Shown here: positions 9,946-18,140 of the stretch, in pieces
How positions within the stretch are numbered: the stretch's first letter is position 1
Layout of the letters: each line of letters opens with the position of its first letter
Assembly: GCA_050330195.1 (NCBI GenBank)
Contig: JBHJOB010000005.1
Location: 1 to 64,000 of the forward strand
Source of the DNA: JAHQVI01 sp050330195
GTDB lineage: Bacteria; Pseudomonadota; Alphaproteobacteria; Rhizobiales; Rhodomicrobiaceae
Direction: 5' to 3'
DNA: 64,000 nt
The notes under the pieces: model-generated
Told to the model about the DNA's origin: nothing
What the model saw: the letters and a program-made list of their open reading frames with translations, nothing else
Databases searched by the model: none
Program-made: the position numbers and the translations under genes

Positions 9946-10556
9946 CCCATACCTCTTTCGTTGTGAGTGAGTTGAATTGTCAGCGATGCAAGGGCCGGAC
10001 GCGCCGCGCCTTCAAGCAGGGTGCGGTCCGGGCGGCACCTGGCGAGAACGGCGATCCCGAGCGTGACGGCGAGCAGCATCCGCGCCGCTTCGTCGGCATT
10101 TGTATCTGCGGGAATTTCACCGCACTCCTTCGCGGCAACCAGGTTGCGCTTGAAGAACGCGGCCACCTCGTCGAGATAATCCGCGATCTGGCCGCCAAGC
10201 GCGCCATCGTCCGGGCCGACTTCCATCGCGGTATTCAAGATCAGGCAATTGGCGGGTTCGGCAGATCCGAGGGCCTTGTCGATGGCGCGGCGGATAAAGG
10301 CGGCAATGGCTCCCGCAGGACCGTGCTCCGCTTCGAGCGCCGCCAGTCCGGGTCTCATGATGCATTCGGCATAGCGGTCGAGCGCCTTGCCGAACAGTTC
10401 TCGCTTGCAGCCGAAGGCGTTGTAGAGACTCGGTCCGGCTATGCCCATCCGCGAAGCGAGATCGCGGGTCGAGGCCGATTTCAGTCCCTCGCGCCAGAAG
10501 CAGTCGATGGCGGCGTCCAGCACCTTTTCCGTATCGAATGATTTTGGACGAGCCAT
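9942..10556 (-). CDS. TetR/AcrR family transcriptional regulator
   Basis: 204 residues with an N-terminal TetR helix-turn-helix (about 8-55; motif TRDLASRMGIAGPSLYNAF) and a ligand-binding C-terminal domain. It is the first gene of a two-gene minus-strand unit and its stop overlaps the GST start, so it probably represses the GST and itself in response to a small electrophile or drug. The effector and operator are not identifiable; no clear palindrome was found upstream. Confidence 0.92.
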   Translation of the reverse strand: MARPKSFDTEKVLDAAIDCFWREGLKSASTRDLASRMGIAGPSLYNAFGCKRELFGKALDRYAECIMRPGLAALEAEHGPAGAIAAFIRRAIDKALGSAEPANCLILNTAMEVGPDDGALGGQIADYLDEVAAFFKRNLVAAKECGEIPADTNADEAARMLLAVTLGIAVLARCRPDRTLLEGAARPALASLTIQLTHNERGMG

Positions 10557-10673
10557 GCGGTCCCGGCTTGAGCAAGAGATCTGGCGGACAAGGTTGTCCG
10601 CGACGTTTTTTATCGCTTGCTACAAAATAAGGAAACGAGCCGGGCTTTCAAGCAGGTGGACACGAAGGTGTGA

Positions 10674-11447
10674 TTAGCGGCCTTTCCAATCGGGCGTGCG
10701 CTTGGCGAGAAACGCTTCCAGACCTTCGTGGAAATCCTCGCTGAGATAGCATTCCGCGATCAGATCCTCATCGTCGGTGCGTCCCATGCGCAGACGGCGC
10801 AGGGCCTCCTTCGTCGCACGCATGGTCAGCGGCGCATGCCCGGTCATTGTCCGTGCAAGGTCCATTGCCCTTGTCATCAGCGCGTCGTGGTCGGCGGCAA
10901 GCTCCGAATAGAGGCCGATCGCCCTACCCTCCTCCGCATCGGCGAGCCGCGCAGTCAGGACCAGATCCATGACGCGCCCTGCCCCGATCATGGCTGCGAG
11001 CCGGGCGTAATTGGCGCTGGAGAGGCAATTGCCGAGCGTGCGCGCAATGGGGAAGCCAAAACGCGCATCCTGCGCGGCAATCCGCAGATCGCAGGCAACG
11101 GCAATCGTCGCGCCGCCGCCGGTGCAGGCGCCGGAAATGGCCGCAATCGTCGGCACGGGGCAGGTCTCGATGGCGGTCAGCACCCGTTCGATGTGCGCTT
11201 CGTAAGCCAGCGCGTCCTCTTTTGTCTGCATCGACCGAAAAAGCGCAATGTCGGTACCCGCCGCGAAAGCCCGGCCTCCGATGCCCGTCACGATCAGCGC
11301 CTTGACGACGCCATTCTCGCCGGGATCTGCGCAGATCTCCGCGATCCGGTCATACATTTCCAGCGTCAGCGCGTTGCGCGCCTCCGGCCGATTGATCGTT
11401 ATCGTGCCGACTTCGCCGGTGATGTCGTAAAGAACCGTTTCGCTCAT
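10674..11447 (-). CDS. Crotonase-fold protein (enoyl-CoA hydratase/isomerase family) lacking both hydratase glutamates
   Basis: 257 residues with the crotonase oxyanion-hole region (GRAFAAGTDIALF) and the second glycine-rich turn (GACTGGGATIAVACD). In true enoyl-CoA hydratases one catalytic Glu sits in GGGCE and the other in the FGxPE motif. Here the positions read GGGAT and FGFPI, so both glutamates are missing. The protein should still bind an acyl-CoA but is unlikely to hydrate enoyl-CoA; isomerase, hydrolase or decarboxylase chemistry is possible. It stands alone on the minus strand, 117 bases upstream of the TetR gene, and its role is unknown. Confidence 0.9.
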   Translation of the reverse strand: MSETVLYDITGEVGTITINRPEARNALTLEMYDRIAEICADPGENGVVKALIVTGIGGRAFAAGTDIALFRSMQTKEDALAYEAHIERVLTAIETCPVPTIAAISGACTGGGATIAVACDLRIAAQDARFGFPIARTLGNCLSSANYARLAAMIGAGRVMDLVLTARLADAEEGRAIGLYSELAADHDALMTRAMDLARTMTGHAPLTMRATKEALRRLRMGRTDDEDLIAECYLSEDFHEGLEAFLAKRTPDWKGR

Positions 11448-11588
11448 GGCCTGCCCTGATCTGTTCGCTCGATGAGTGGAAGCTTACCGCAAGCGCCGTG
11501 CCTGATGGAGGTAAATTCCACTTGCCGCGCCCACTCATGAGCATCTTCTGGAAAACGGAGCCGGACTTTTACGTCGTCCCGAGTGCGA

Positions 11589-12497
11589 TCAATATGCCTG
11601 GGCAAGCGAAATCAGGTTTGCGCGCTGCTCGGCCGTCAATTCGCCAGTCGGCGTTTCATTCAGGAAACTCTGGAACTGCTTGATCGCCGCAATCGTCGCG
11701 TCATCGGTCTTCCCGTCGGGCTCGCTTTCGATCATTTGCAGAGAGAACAGGGCCTTCTCGACCTCCAGCATATGCAGATCGATCTCCGCTTCCGGCACGG
11801 TCTCCCGTGTGTTCTCGTGACCGGCGACGGTTTTCGTCTCATCCCCTGCCGACTGCTTGCCGAAATTGGGCTTGTAGGAATCCTGTTCCGGACTGGCCGT
11901 CGCCGGAACCGGCTCACTTGCCGCTTCCATGTTCGCGGCATCGTCCGTTGCGCTGACGTCGGCTTTGCCCGCCTCCGTCTCAGCCGCCATGGCATGAAGG
12001 CTCGCGCGCTGCGCCGCAGTCAATTTGCCGGTTTCGGGATAATCGTTGTCACGCTGGAATGCCTTGACCGCGCCAATTGTCTTGAGGCCGCGAAGACCAT
12101 CTTCCGCGCCGGCATCATATCCGGCCTGATTCAGCGCTTTCTGTGTCTCCAGAACCTCTTGCGAGAACTGAACTGTGGGCGCGCTGCTCCGGCTGCGGGT
12201 CGATCGGGGTTTGCTTTCGCTCCGGTCGCTTCTCTCCCGATAGTCGTCGTCATCATCATAGTCGTCGTAATCGTAATCGCCATCGCTTTCGGCTCTGGCC
12301 GCTTCGTTCATGATGACGCCAAGGCCGAATACGCCCAGGCCAATAGCCACGCCGCGGCCGAGCCTTTTCGCCTCAGCCTGTTCGGTTGCCACCCCGGAAA
12401 GCAGGAATGTAGCGCCAAGCAGGAAAGCCGCGCCGAATTTCGACGCCTTTCGTGCCAGCTTGAACGCAGTGTGGTCTGAATCAGCCAGTTTCGTCAT
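11589..12497 (-). CDS. Exported protein with two peptidoglycan-binding-like domains
   Basis: 302 residues. The N-terminus has a hydrophobic export segment (about 20-36), a second glycine-rich hydrophobic stretch, then a very acidic Asp/Tyr run (DGDYDYDDYDDDDDY, about residues 73-87). Two PG_binding_1-like repeats follow, about 110-165 and 250-302, each with the pattern KALxxxGY...DGxxG..T..AI..FQ and ending in TxxQRxxL. It is probably periplasmic and wall-associated, without an enzymatic domain. An SD-like GGAG lies 7 bases before the ATG. Specific function unknown. Confidence 0.82.
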   Translation of the reverse strand: MTKLADSDHTAFKLARKASKFGAAFLLGATFLLSGVATEQAEAKRLGRGVAIGLGVFGLGVIMNEAARAESDGDYDYDDYDDDDDYRERSDRSESKPRSTRSRSSAPTVQFSQEVLETQKALNQAGYDAGAEDGLRGLKTIGAVKAFQRDNDYPETGKLTAAQRASLHAMAAETEAGKADVSATDDAANMEAASEPVPATASPEQDSYKPNFGKQSAGDETKTVAGHENTRETVPEAEIDLHMLEVEKALFSLQMIESEPDGKTDDATIAAIKQFQSFLNETPTGELTAEQRANLISLAQAY

Positions 12498-12673
12498 AAC
12501 AGGTCTCCACCATGCCAGTTGTTGTCGGTAAGACGTCCGAGTGGGCGAAGAGGTTCAAATCAGGGTCGATGCTTCGCAGTTGGACCGAGTGCACGCGTCG
12601 CGCGTCGATGGCAATTGTCTGCAGAGGCGCCGGCAGGTTCGTCGAAACTTGAGGCAGATATCTTTGATGCTGA

Positions 12674-12750
12674 TGGTACCGCCGCCCCGGTTCGAACGGG
12701 GGACCTCTAGATCCACAATCTAGCGCTCTAACCGGCTGAGCTACGGCGGC
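12674..12750 (-). tRNA. tRNA-His (anticodon GTG), CCA encoded
   Basis: A full cloverleaf reads on the minus strand: acceptor GCCGCCG with CGGCGGT, D arm GCTC/GAGC, anticodon stem CTAGA/TCTAG with loop TTGTGGA (anticodon GTG) and T arm CCCCG/CGGGG with TTCGAAC. The genomic base before position 1 is T, the discriminator is A73, and CCA is encoded. Most bacterial tRNA-His have an encoded G-1 facing C73. The lack of both here matches the variant tRNA-His/HisRS pair described in a large alphaproteobacterial clade. Confidence 0.97.
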
Positions 12751-12930
12751 ACTTTCAAAGCAATACGCTTTACGAGGCGGTGAGCGCCTCGCGTGACCTG
12801 AAATTAGGACGATCCGCGCGGCGTTGCAAGTGAAAGCGCGGCAATTCAGGCGGGAATTTTCAACGCTTCAACAATGACGGCGTCTTGCGGAACCGTTATG
12901 CGGCAACGCGGATCTCGCTGCTTGTTTGAA

Positions 12931-12974
12931 GCTCGATTTTTCCGAAAAATGGTGTCCATTTTTCGGATCTCGCT
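12931..12974 (-). repeat. REP-like palindromic element, copy A
   Basis: A perfect 12-base hairpin: arm TCCGAAAAATGG (12941-12952), three-base loop, complementary arm (12956-12967), flanked by GCTCGA and ATCTCGCT. The minus-strand stop codon of the cNMP-binding gene starts one base beyond it. Copies B (50410) and C (42672) share the core and the position. An 11-base direct repeat GGATCTCGCTG (12910-12920 and 12965-12975) brackets this copy. Confidence 0.8.
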
Positions 12975-12975
12975 G

Positions 12976-13467
12976 TTACCGGGCCTGCGCGATGACATCG
13001 TCGATGGAGGCTTCCAGCATGGCGAAACGCGCATCGGCTTCGCGAAGGTCGCGCGCCAGGAAGATCAGGCGTTCGGTGATCTTTTCCGCCAGCTTGTGGG
13101 CGATCTCCGGGTCGGCCTCCAGAACCGCGAACAGGTCTTGCCGGTCGATGCTCAATGCGCGCACGCGCTGTTCCGCAATGACATCCAGACCGTAGACCGT
13201 CTCGGTCAGCATGACCATCTCGCCGATCAGCACGCCGGCTTCAAGCACTTCCGCTTCGATTCGCGCTCCCTTGGGAGGACGCGTCACGGCGCGCCCGCTC
13301 AGCAGAAGATAGGCCGTCCGCCCCTTGGCGCCGCGCTTAACGATGGTCGCGCCGGTCTCGAAGAAGGTTTTTCTACCCTTCGCAACAATGGCCGAAAGCT
13401 GGTCCGGAGCGAGCCCGTAAAAGAGGGGCACGCATCCAAGCAACTCGGCATTCTTGTCGAGCGCCAT
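12976..13467 (-). CDS. Cyclic nucleotide-binding domain protein (stand-alone)
   Basis: 163 residues forming a Crp-type beta-barrel sensor (about 10-120; RGAKGRTAYLLLSGRA and the phosphate-binding-cassette region GVLIGEMVMLTETVYGLDVIA) followed by a helical tail. No DNA-binding helix-turn-helix follows, so this is not a Crp/Fnr transcription factor but a stand-alone sensor that probably acts through protein contacts. It lies 125 bases downstream of the CenR-like gene on the same strand and may be co-transcribed. Ligand is not known. Confidence 0.87.
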   Translation of the reverse strand: MALDKNAELLGCVPLFYGLAPDQLSAIVAKGRKTFFETGATIVKRGAKGRTAYLLLSGRAVTRPPKGARIEAEVLEAGVLIGEMVMLTETVYGLDVIAEQRVRALSIDRQDLFAVLEADPEIAHKLAEKITERLIFLARDLREADARFAMLEASIDDVIAQAR

Positions 13468-13592
13468 GTTTCACCCGCCATGATTTCAAAATACGCAAAT
13501 ACAATCTCTGTGCCAAAATCAGAGCGTGCGGTGAGTCGGAGCTGTTGGCAAGATCCGGGGAATCGCGGCAGGCAAATCTGCGTTGGACGGTT

Positions 13593-14279
13593 TCAGGGAA
13601 CGAGCTTGTAGCCGCCCGTCTCCGTCACCAGAAGCTCGGCGTTCGATGGGTCCTTCTCGATCTTCTGCCGGAGCCGGTAGATATGCGTCTCCAGCGTGTG
13701 CGTCGTCACCCCCGCATTATAGCCCCAGACCTCATGCAGCAGCACATCGCGCGAGACCACCTTCTCGCCCGCGCGGTAAAGAAACTTCAGGATCGAGGTC
13801 TCTTTCTCGGTCAGCCGGATCTTGCCGCCTTTCTCGTCGATCAGCATCTTTGCCGCCGGCTTGAAGCTGTAGCCGCCGATCGTGAAGACGGCGTCCTCGC
13901 TCTGCTCGTGCTGGCGAAGCTGGGCGCGGATGCGTGCAAGCAGCACCGCGAACTTGAACGGCTTGGTCACGTAATCGTTAGCGCCGGCTTCAAGGCCGAG
14001 GATAGTGTCCGCGTCGGAATCCTGAGCGGTCAGCATGATGACCGGCCCCTTGAAGCCGTTCTTGCGGAGCAGCTTGCAGGCTTCGCGGCCATCCATGTCC
14101 GGCAGTCCGACATCCATGAGAATAAGGTCAACCGTGTCAGCCTTCGCCTTGGCGACGCCCGCGGCTGCCGTTCCGGCGGAATCCGTTTCGAACTCATCGT
14201 ACAGGTCGAGCTGGTCCGTCAGCGACTCCCGGAGATCCTCCTCATCGTCGACGACAAGAATCTTGCGCGCAGTGCTCAT
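13593..14279 (-). CDS. cenR: OmpR/PhoB-type response regulator, CenR-like
   Basis: 228 residues: receiver domain 1-120 with acidic pocket VVDDEED, phospho-acceptor Asp in LILMDVGLPDMDG and Lys in YVTKPF, then a winged-helix DNA-binding domain (about 130-226; THTLETHIYRLRQKIEKDP). The sequence, including LEAGANDYVTKPFKFAVLL and the ending TETGGYKLVP, matches the alphaproteobacterial CenR group, an envelope-controlling regulator (CenK-CenR in Caulobacter). No kinase gene is adjacent. A nearby L,D-transpeptidase gene fits an envelope context. The symbol rests on my recognition of the sequence, not on a search. Confidence 0.82.
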   Translation of the reverse strand: MSTARKILVVDDEEDLRESLTDQLDLYDEFETDSAGTAAAGVAKAKADTVDLILMDVGLPDMDGREACKLLRKNGFKGPVIMLTAQDSDADTILGLEAGANDYVTKPFKFAVLLARIRAQLRQHEQSEDAVFTIGGYSFKPAAKMLIDEKGGKIRLTEKETSILKFLYRAGEKVVSRDVLLHEVWGYNAGVTTHTLETHIYRLRQKIEKDPSNAELLVTETGGYKLVP

Positions 14280-14307
14280 TCCGGGCTCCTTGATCTCGAT
14301 AATGCCA

Positions 14308-14356
14308 GATCACCATGATCTCGGATTGAATCAACCGAAAAACATGAATGGTGATC
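14308..14356. repeat. Imperfect palindrome upstream of the CenR-like gene
   Basis: A 9-base perfect inverted repeat, GATCACCAT at 14308-14316 and its complement at 14348-14356, encloses a second, shorter TCGG/CCGA pair around an ATTGAATCAA core. It sits 29 bases upstream of the regulator start. It could be an operator, a 5' leader hairpin or a Rhizobiales intergenic palindrome. A degenerate REP-like sequence may also lie near 14449-14486. Confidence 0.5.
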
Positions 14357-14569
14357 GCCTCAACAGTGCAAGCGGACGAGTATCCCGATCTCGAAGTTCG
14401 CATCCGTACCGTCAGCTAGGTCGTTGCGAACTCTGGATCGTCACACCAGCGAGCGGAAAAGCAGTGCCCACTTTTTCTCATCCAACTCTTGCATAAAATA
14501 GCCGGAATCTCCTGAAGTGTCGCGGGGTACAAGCAGGCGTCCCGGCAACTCGCTGAAGAAGAACAGACC

Positions 14570-15085
14570 ATGCCACTTATTGCCGTCAGGGGATTATCGC
14601 GCGCAAGCGCTCAAGGCAAGCTCCATATCGGTTCTGTGCATTACCCTTGCGCGCTCGGGCGAAGCGGAAGGGGCCCCAAGACAGGCGAAGGCGACGGCGT
14701 GACACCGGTCGGGCGCTGGGCGATCCGGCAAGCGCTTTACAGGCCGGACCGGATCATGCGGCCCCGGACGGCTTTGCCGCTGACGCAGATCAGGCCGGAA
14801 ATGGGCTGGAGCGATGCGCCCGGCGACGCCAACTACAACCGGCCCGTTGCGACGCCCTATCCGAAAAGTCATGAACGGCTCTGGCGCGACGATCATCTCT
14901 ACGACCTCGTCGTGATTCTGGGCTTCAACGACATGCCGCGCGCCCAGGGCCGGGGCAGCGCGATCTTCATGCATCTGGCGCGCCCTGACTATAAGCCCAC
15001 GGAGGGATGCATCGCCCTTTCCGCCGGACATATGCTGCGCCTGTTGACTGAACTGACCCCTGCGAGCCGGATCGTCATCGAATAG
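14570..15085 (+). CDS. L,D-transpeptidase family protein (YkuD domain)
   Basis: 171 residues. The YkuD catalytic region is at the C-terminal side: His135 in AIFMHLARPD and Cys147 in PTEGCIAL, the His and Cys of the L,D-transpeptidase motif. Such enzymes form 3-3 crosslinks or attach proteins to peptidoglycan. The predicted N-terminus (MPLIAVRGLSRASAQGKLHI) lacks a signal peptide, which is odd for a wall enzyme but occurs in the short COG3786-like group. It converges with the Lon-N gene (two-base gap). Family is clear; cellular site uncertain. Confidence 0.88.
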   Translation: MPLIAVRGLSRASAQGKLHIGSVHYPCALGRSGRGPKTGEGDGVTPVGRWAIRQALYRPDRIMRPRTALPLTQIRPEMGWSDAPGDANYNRPVATPYPKSHERLWRDDHLYDLVVILGFNDMPRAQGRGSAIFMHLARPDYKPTEGCIALSAGHMLRLLTELTPASRIVIE

Positions 15086-15087
15086 CA

Positions 15088-15771
15088 TCATTGCATGGAA
15101 CTGCCCGAGCCGTCCTCCGGCGTGGCGAGATCCATCTGCGCCAGCGCCATGAGAACTTCCGAGCGCTCCTTGAGGGTGCGCGATTCCAGCAGCGCCTGTT
15201 TTTCTTCCGCTCCGTAGGGGCTGATCATCGACAGGGTGTTGACCAGCAATTCGGCGGGGGAGCGCTCGATGCTTTCCCAATCGGCCGACATGTCCCTGGC
15301 GGTCAGATATGTTTTCAGAACAGCGAGCAGACGCGCCCAGTCCACGTCCTCCTGCCCTTCGCCGCGGATGAAATCTGCGTGATACGGGCCGTAATCGACC
15401 TCCAGACACCGATAGGGGCCCTTGCTCGGCGCTTCGCGGACGACGTCAAAACGGCTGATGCCCATGAGCGTGATCAGGATGCGCCCGTCGTCGGTCTCGC
15501 TGAACGCGGTCAGACGTCCGACAGCGCCGGTTTTTCGCAAGGGGGCCGCATTGTCGCTTGGCGATTCCTCATCCTCGGAACGGGCGCGCGGCTGAATGAT
15601 GCCGATCAGGCGATCGCCCGCCAGCACATCGTCCAGCATTTCAAGATAACGCGGCTCGAAGATATTGAGCGGCAAGGTCGTGCGCGGCAGCAGGATGCAG
15701 CTTTGCAAGGGAAAGACAGGAACGATTTTGGGCAGATCGCCCGGCCTCTGGTAGCGGTCGGTAACGCTCAA
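15088..15771 (-). CDS. LON peptidase substrate-binding (Lon-N) domain protein
   Basis: 227 residues that begin with the Lon N-terminal signature (VPVFPLQSCILLPRTTLPLN) and continue through YLEMLDDVLAGDRLIGIIQP. There is no ATPase or protease domain, so it is the stand-alone Lon-N family of unknown function. The start is a TTG with AAGGAG seven bases upstream. It lies 11 bases after the TPR-thioredoxin gene on the same strand, a conserved alphaproteobacterial pair, which suggests joint expression and a role in protein quality control. Confidence 0.92.
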   Translation of the reverse strand: MSVTDRYQRPGDLPKIVPVFPLQSCILLPRTTLPLNIFEPRYLEMLDDVLAGDRLIGIIQPRARSEDEESPSDNAAPLRKTGAVGRLTAFSETDDGRILITLMGISRFDVVREAPSKGPYRCLEVDYGPYHADFIRGEGQEDVDWARLLAVLKTYLTARDMSADWESIERSPAELLVNTLSMISPYGAEEKQALLESRTLKERSEVLMALAQMDLATPEDGSGSSMQ

Positions 15772-15782
15772 AAAATCGCTCC

Positions 15783-16700
15783 TTATGAAAAGAGCAGCGT
15801 GGACAGCCGCTGGCGGCCTTTCACTGACATCGGATCGTCCGGTCCCCAGGCTTCGAAGAACTCGACGAGCTGCTTGCGGGCCGCGCTGTCATTCCATTCC
15901 CTGTCGCGCCGGATGATCTCGAGCAGATGGTCGGTGGCGCCGTCCCGGTCCCCTTGCGCGTTCAGGGCGAGCGCAAGATCGAAACGGCTCTGCCAGTCAG
16001 CGGGATCGCGCTCCAGATTCGCCCTGAGCCCGCTGAGATCCACATTGGCGCTTGCTTCGCCCTTGCGGGCCAGTTCGAGGGCGGCCCGCGCGCTGGCGAT
16101 GGGAGCGGCGTTCGCTTTCGATGGCGGAGCAAGACCGAGCGTCTGTTCGGCGCGAACGAGATCGCCCGTCGCCACATAGCAGCGCGTCAGGCCGGCAATC
16201 GCATCGACATTGCCGCTGTCCTGCTGCAGCACATTGGCAAATCCGCTTGCCGCGCCGTTGATGTCGCCCGCCGCAAGCGCTTCCTGAGCCGCTTCGAGTT
16301 CGGAACCGGCAAACGCTTCCTTGCCGGCGATCCGTTCGATGAACGCCCGGAGCTGGCTTTCCGGCAGGGCGCCCATGAAACCGTCCACCGGCTGACCGTT
16401 CTTGAAAGCGAATACGGCCGGGATCGACTGCACGCCAAGCTGCCCTGCGACCTCAGGGTGATCGTCGATATTCATCTTCACGAGCCGCACATTGCCGTTC
16501 GCGGCCTTGACGAGCTTCTCGATCACCGGCGTGAGCTGTTTACACGGTCCGCACCACGGCGCCCAGAAATCGACCAGAACCGGAACCTGGCGCGAGGGTT
16601 CGATGACATCCTGCACGAAGGTCTGGGTGGTCGTGTCCTTGATCAGGTCGCTGGCCTGCCCAGGGGATTGTTCAGGCTGTCCGGAGAGATTGAGAATCAT
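15783..16700 (-). CDS. Thioredoxin fused to TPR-like tail (CnoX/YbbN-type)
   Basis: 305 residues: thioredoxin domain about 22-130 with an intact redox pair in FWAPWCGPCKQL, followed by a helical tetratricopeptide-like region (about 140-300). In E. coli the related CnoX/YbbN is a chaperone-redoxin linked to GroEL, and its active site is degenerate. Here WCGPC is complete, so reductase activity is likely, as in Caulobacter CnoX. It is the first gene of the pair with the Lon-N protein. Confidence 0.92.
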   Translation of the reverse strand: MILNLSGQPEQSPGQASDLIKDTTTQTFVQDVIEPSRQVPVLVDFWAPWCGPCKQLTPVIEKLVKAANGNVRLVKMNIDDHPEVAGQLGVQSIPAVFAFKNGQPVDGFMGALPESQLRAFIERIAGKEAFAGSELEAAQEALAAGDINGAASGFANVLQQDSGNVDAIAGLTRCYVATGDLVRAEQTLGLAPPSKANAAPIASARAALELARKGEASANVDLSGLRANLERDPADWQSRFDLALALNAQGDRDGATDHLLEIIRRDREWNDSAARKQLVEFFEAWGPDDPMSVKGRQRLSTLLFS

Positions 16701-16762
16701 GCGCTTCGCCTATTTATTTTGTACGGAAACGGACTTTGACTGTTCGTCTGAATGCTCGGCAG

Positions 16763-16828
16763 TCCCGAAAGTTGCGGCTCGCTTTTCGGGAGCGGGTGTG
16801 TCTGTCTTGCGCCTGGCTCTCCCGAAAG
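16763..16828 (-). promoter_or_regulatory. Three alternating complementary segments in thioredoxin leader
   Basis: TCCCGAAAG occurs at 16763-16771 and 16820-16828, with the complementary TTTTCGGGA at 16783-16791. The middle segment can pair with either neighbour (8-9 base pairs) but not both. It lies 63-128 bases upstream of the thioredoxin start, so on the minus strand it would form a leader with two exclusive hairpins, or a ProXp terminator. No T run follows. Function not shown. Confidence 0.35.
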
Positions 16829-16944
16829 AATGGCAGCCATCATTTCGGTCCTGACGCTGAAGAAATACTGTCTTGCCATAAAATGGCGCTTGACGGCGGT
16901 CTTGCCAAGTATTTTGCCCCTCGTATCGGCGATGGCCGCCTCGC

Positions 16945-17436
16945 CTAATCCAGCGCCATGACCTTCGGCGGATGAGCGCACGATGTCAGGAATGTCATGA
17001 GCCCCTCGCGGGACATGCCGGTTGTCGCAGTGTTGACGAGCGGATGCAGGTTGATCCGCTCATGCTGCATCAGCGCTTCGTCGAGCACGACCGAAACTCG
17101 CTGCTGCTTATCATTTATGACGGCAAGGGTGGAGACCGAGCCGGGCGTTATACCCAGCAACTCCTTCAGCAGATCCGCATTGCCGAAGCTCAGCCGCCCG
17201 GAGCCGAGCTTCTTGTGCAGCGTCTTGAGGTCGACCTGCGTATCCTCAAGCGCAGTGACCAGCCAGATGCTGCCCTTCTTGCATTTGAGAAACAGGTTCT
17301 TGGTATGCGCGCCGGGAATCTTGCCCCTGAGCGCCTGCGATTCCTCGACGGTGAAGACTGGCGGATGCTCGACAGTGTCCGCCTCGATCCCTAGCTCCGC
17401 AAGATGCGTCAGTAGCTGTTCGCGGCTCCAGGCCAT
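16945..17436 (-). CDS. Prolyl-tRNA editing protein (ProXp/YbaK-like deacylase)
   Basis: A 163-residue aminoacyl-tRNA deacylase domain. The YbaK/ProX signature is visible: EHPPVFTVEE near the N-terminus, the lysine-bearing GAHTKNLFLKCKKG, and GSVSTLAVIND. These free-standing editing enzymes remove mischarged residues from tRNA (for example Ala-tRNA-Pro). I chose the ATG at 17436 (MAWSREQLL) over the longer frame from 17529, whose first 31 residues are unlike the family; GAGG lies just before it. It is a separate unit upstream of the thioredoxin pair. Confidence 0.9.
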   Translation of the reverse strand: MAWSREQLLTHLAELGIEADTVEHPPVFTVEESQALRGKIPGAHTKNLFLKCKKGSIWLVTALEDTQVDLKTLHKKLGSGRLSFGNADLLKELLGITPGSVSTLAVINDKQQRVSVVLDEALMQHERINLHPLVNTATTGMSREGLMTFLTSCAHPPKVMALD

Positions 17437-17630
17437 GAGCCTCTGCCCCTTTATCGATTCCGTTTGCCAGAGGCTTAACGGATGCCGCGGGCGCGCGCAA
17501 CCGGCCCGCTTTTCTCCGCAGGGTTTCATGCGGCGAAAAAACTCGTCGTTTTCGATGATAAGATCGCTTGAAATGCGCTTCGGATTAGGCCATAAAGCAG
17601 CTCTCGCCGCCTTTGAGGCGGCTTTGGAGC

Positions 17631-17705
17631 GCGGGCGTAGCTCAGGGGTAGAGCATCACCTTGCCAAGGTGAGGGTCGTGCGTTCGAATCGCATCGCCCG
17701 CTCCA
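17631..17705 (+). tRNA. tRNA-Gly (anticodon GCC), CCA encoded
   Basis: Cloverleaf on the plus strand: acceptor GCGGGCG/CGCCCGC, D arm GCTC/GAGC, anticodon stem TCACC/GGTGA with loop TTGCCAA (anticodon GCC), T loop TTCGAAT with stem TGCG(T)/(A)CGCA, discriminator T and an encoded CCA. U73 is typical of bacterial tRNA-Gly. Confidence 0.97.
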
Positions 17706-17873
17706 TTATACCTGCAAGCCTCAGTAACACTGCAGAAATCCTTCAGCGGCCTTTCGATACCGCAGCCATTTCCCCTGACTTAACGGTGAAGTATTTGTTA
17801 CCTGTTGCAGTATGACCTGCTATAAGGAACCCGCGTAATTAACCTTTCTTGTGGGACAGCTCGGGGGATTGAA

Positions 17874-18140
17874 ATGGACCTATTACCACCAGAATATCTC
17901 TGGCTTCAGCCAGTCATCGTTGCTTCGATCGTGGTTTTTTTCGTGGCATGGATCGGAAATGCGATCTTTTCCGCGAACAATTTTTTGAATGCTCTTCTGA
18001 CCGCGCTCATCTTCGGCCTGATCTTTGCCGGGCTGATTTATTTCGGCTTGGGCAGTATCGAAATCTCCATCGACACGCCGGACATGACGACCGACACCGC
18101 GCCGTTGACCGAACCTGCGCCCGGCACCACGAACAATTGA
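17874..18140 (+). CDS. Small membrane protein, function unknown
   Basis: 88 residues with two predicted membrane segments (about 13-35 and 40-62) and a short, Thr/Pro-rich, acidic tail (TPDMTTDTAPLTEPAPGTTNN). The ATG follows a GGGGGA purine run with good spacing. It lies about 170 bases downstream of tRNA-Gly and is the only credible frame in this gap. I do not recognise the family. Confidence 0.65.
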   Translation: MDLLPPEYLWLQPVIVASIVVFFVAWIGNAIFSANNFLNALLTALIFGLIFAGLIYFGLGSIEISIDTPDMTTDTAPLTEPAPGTTNN

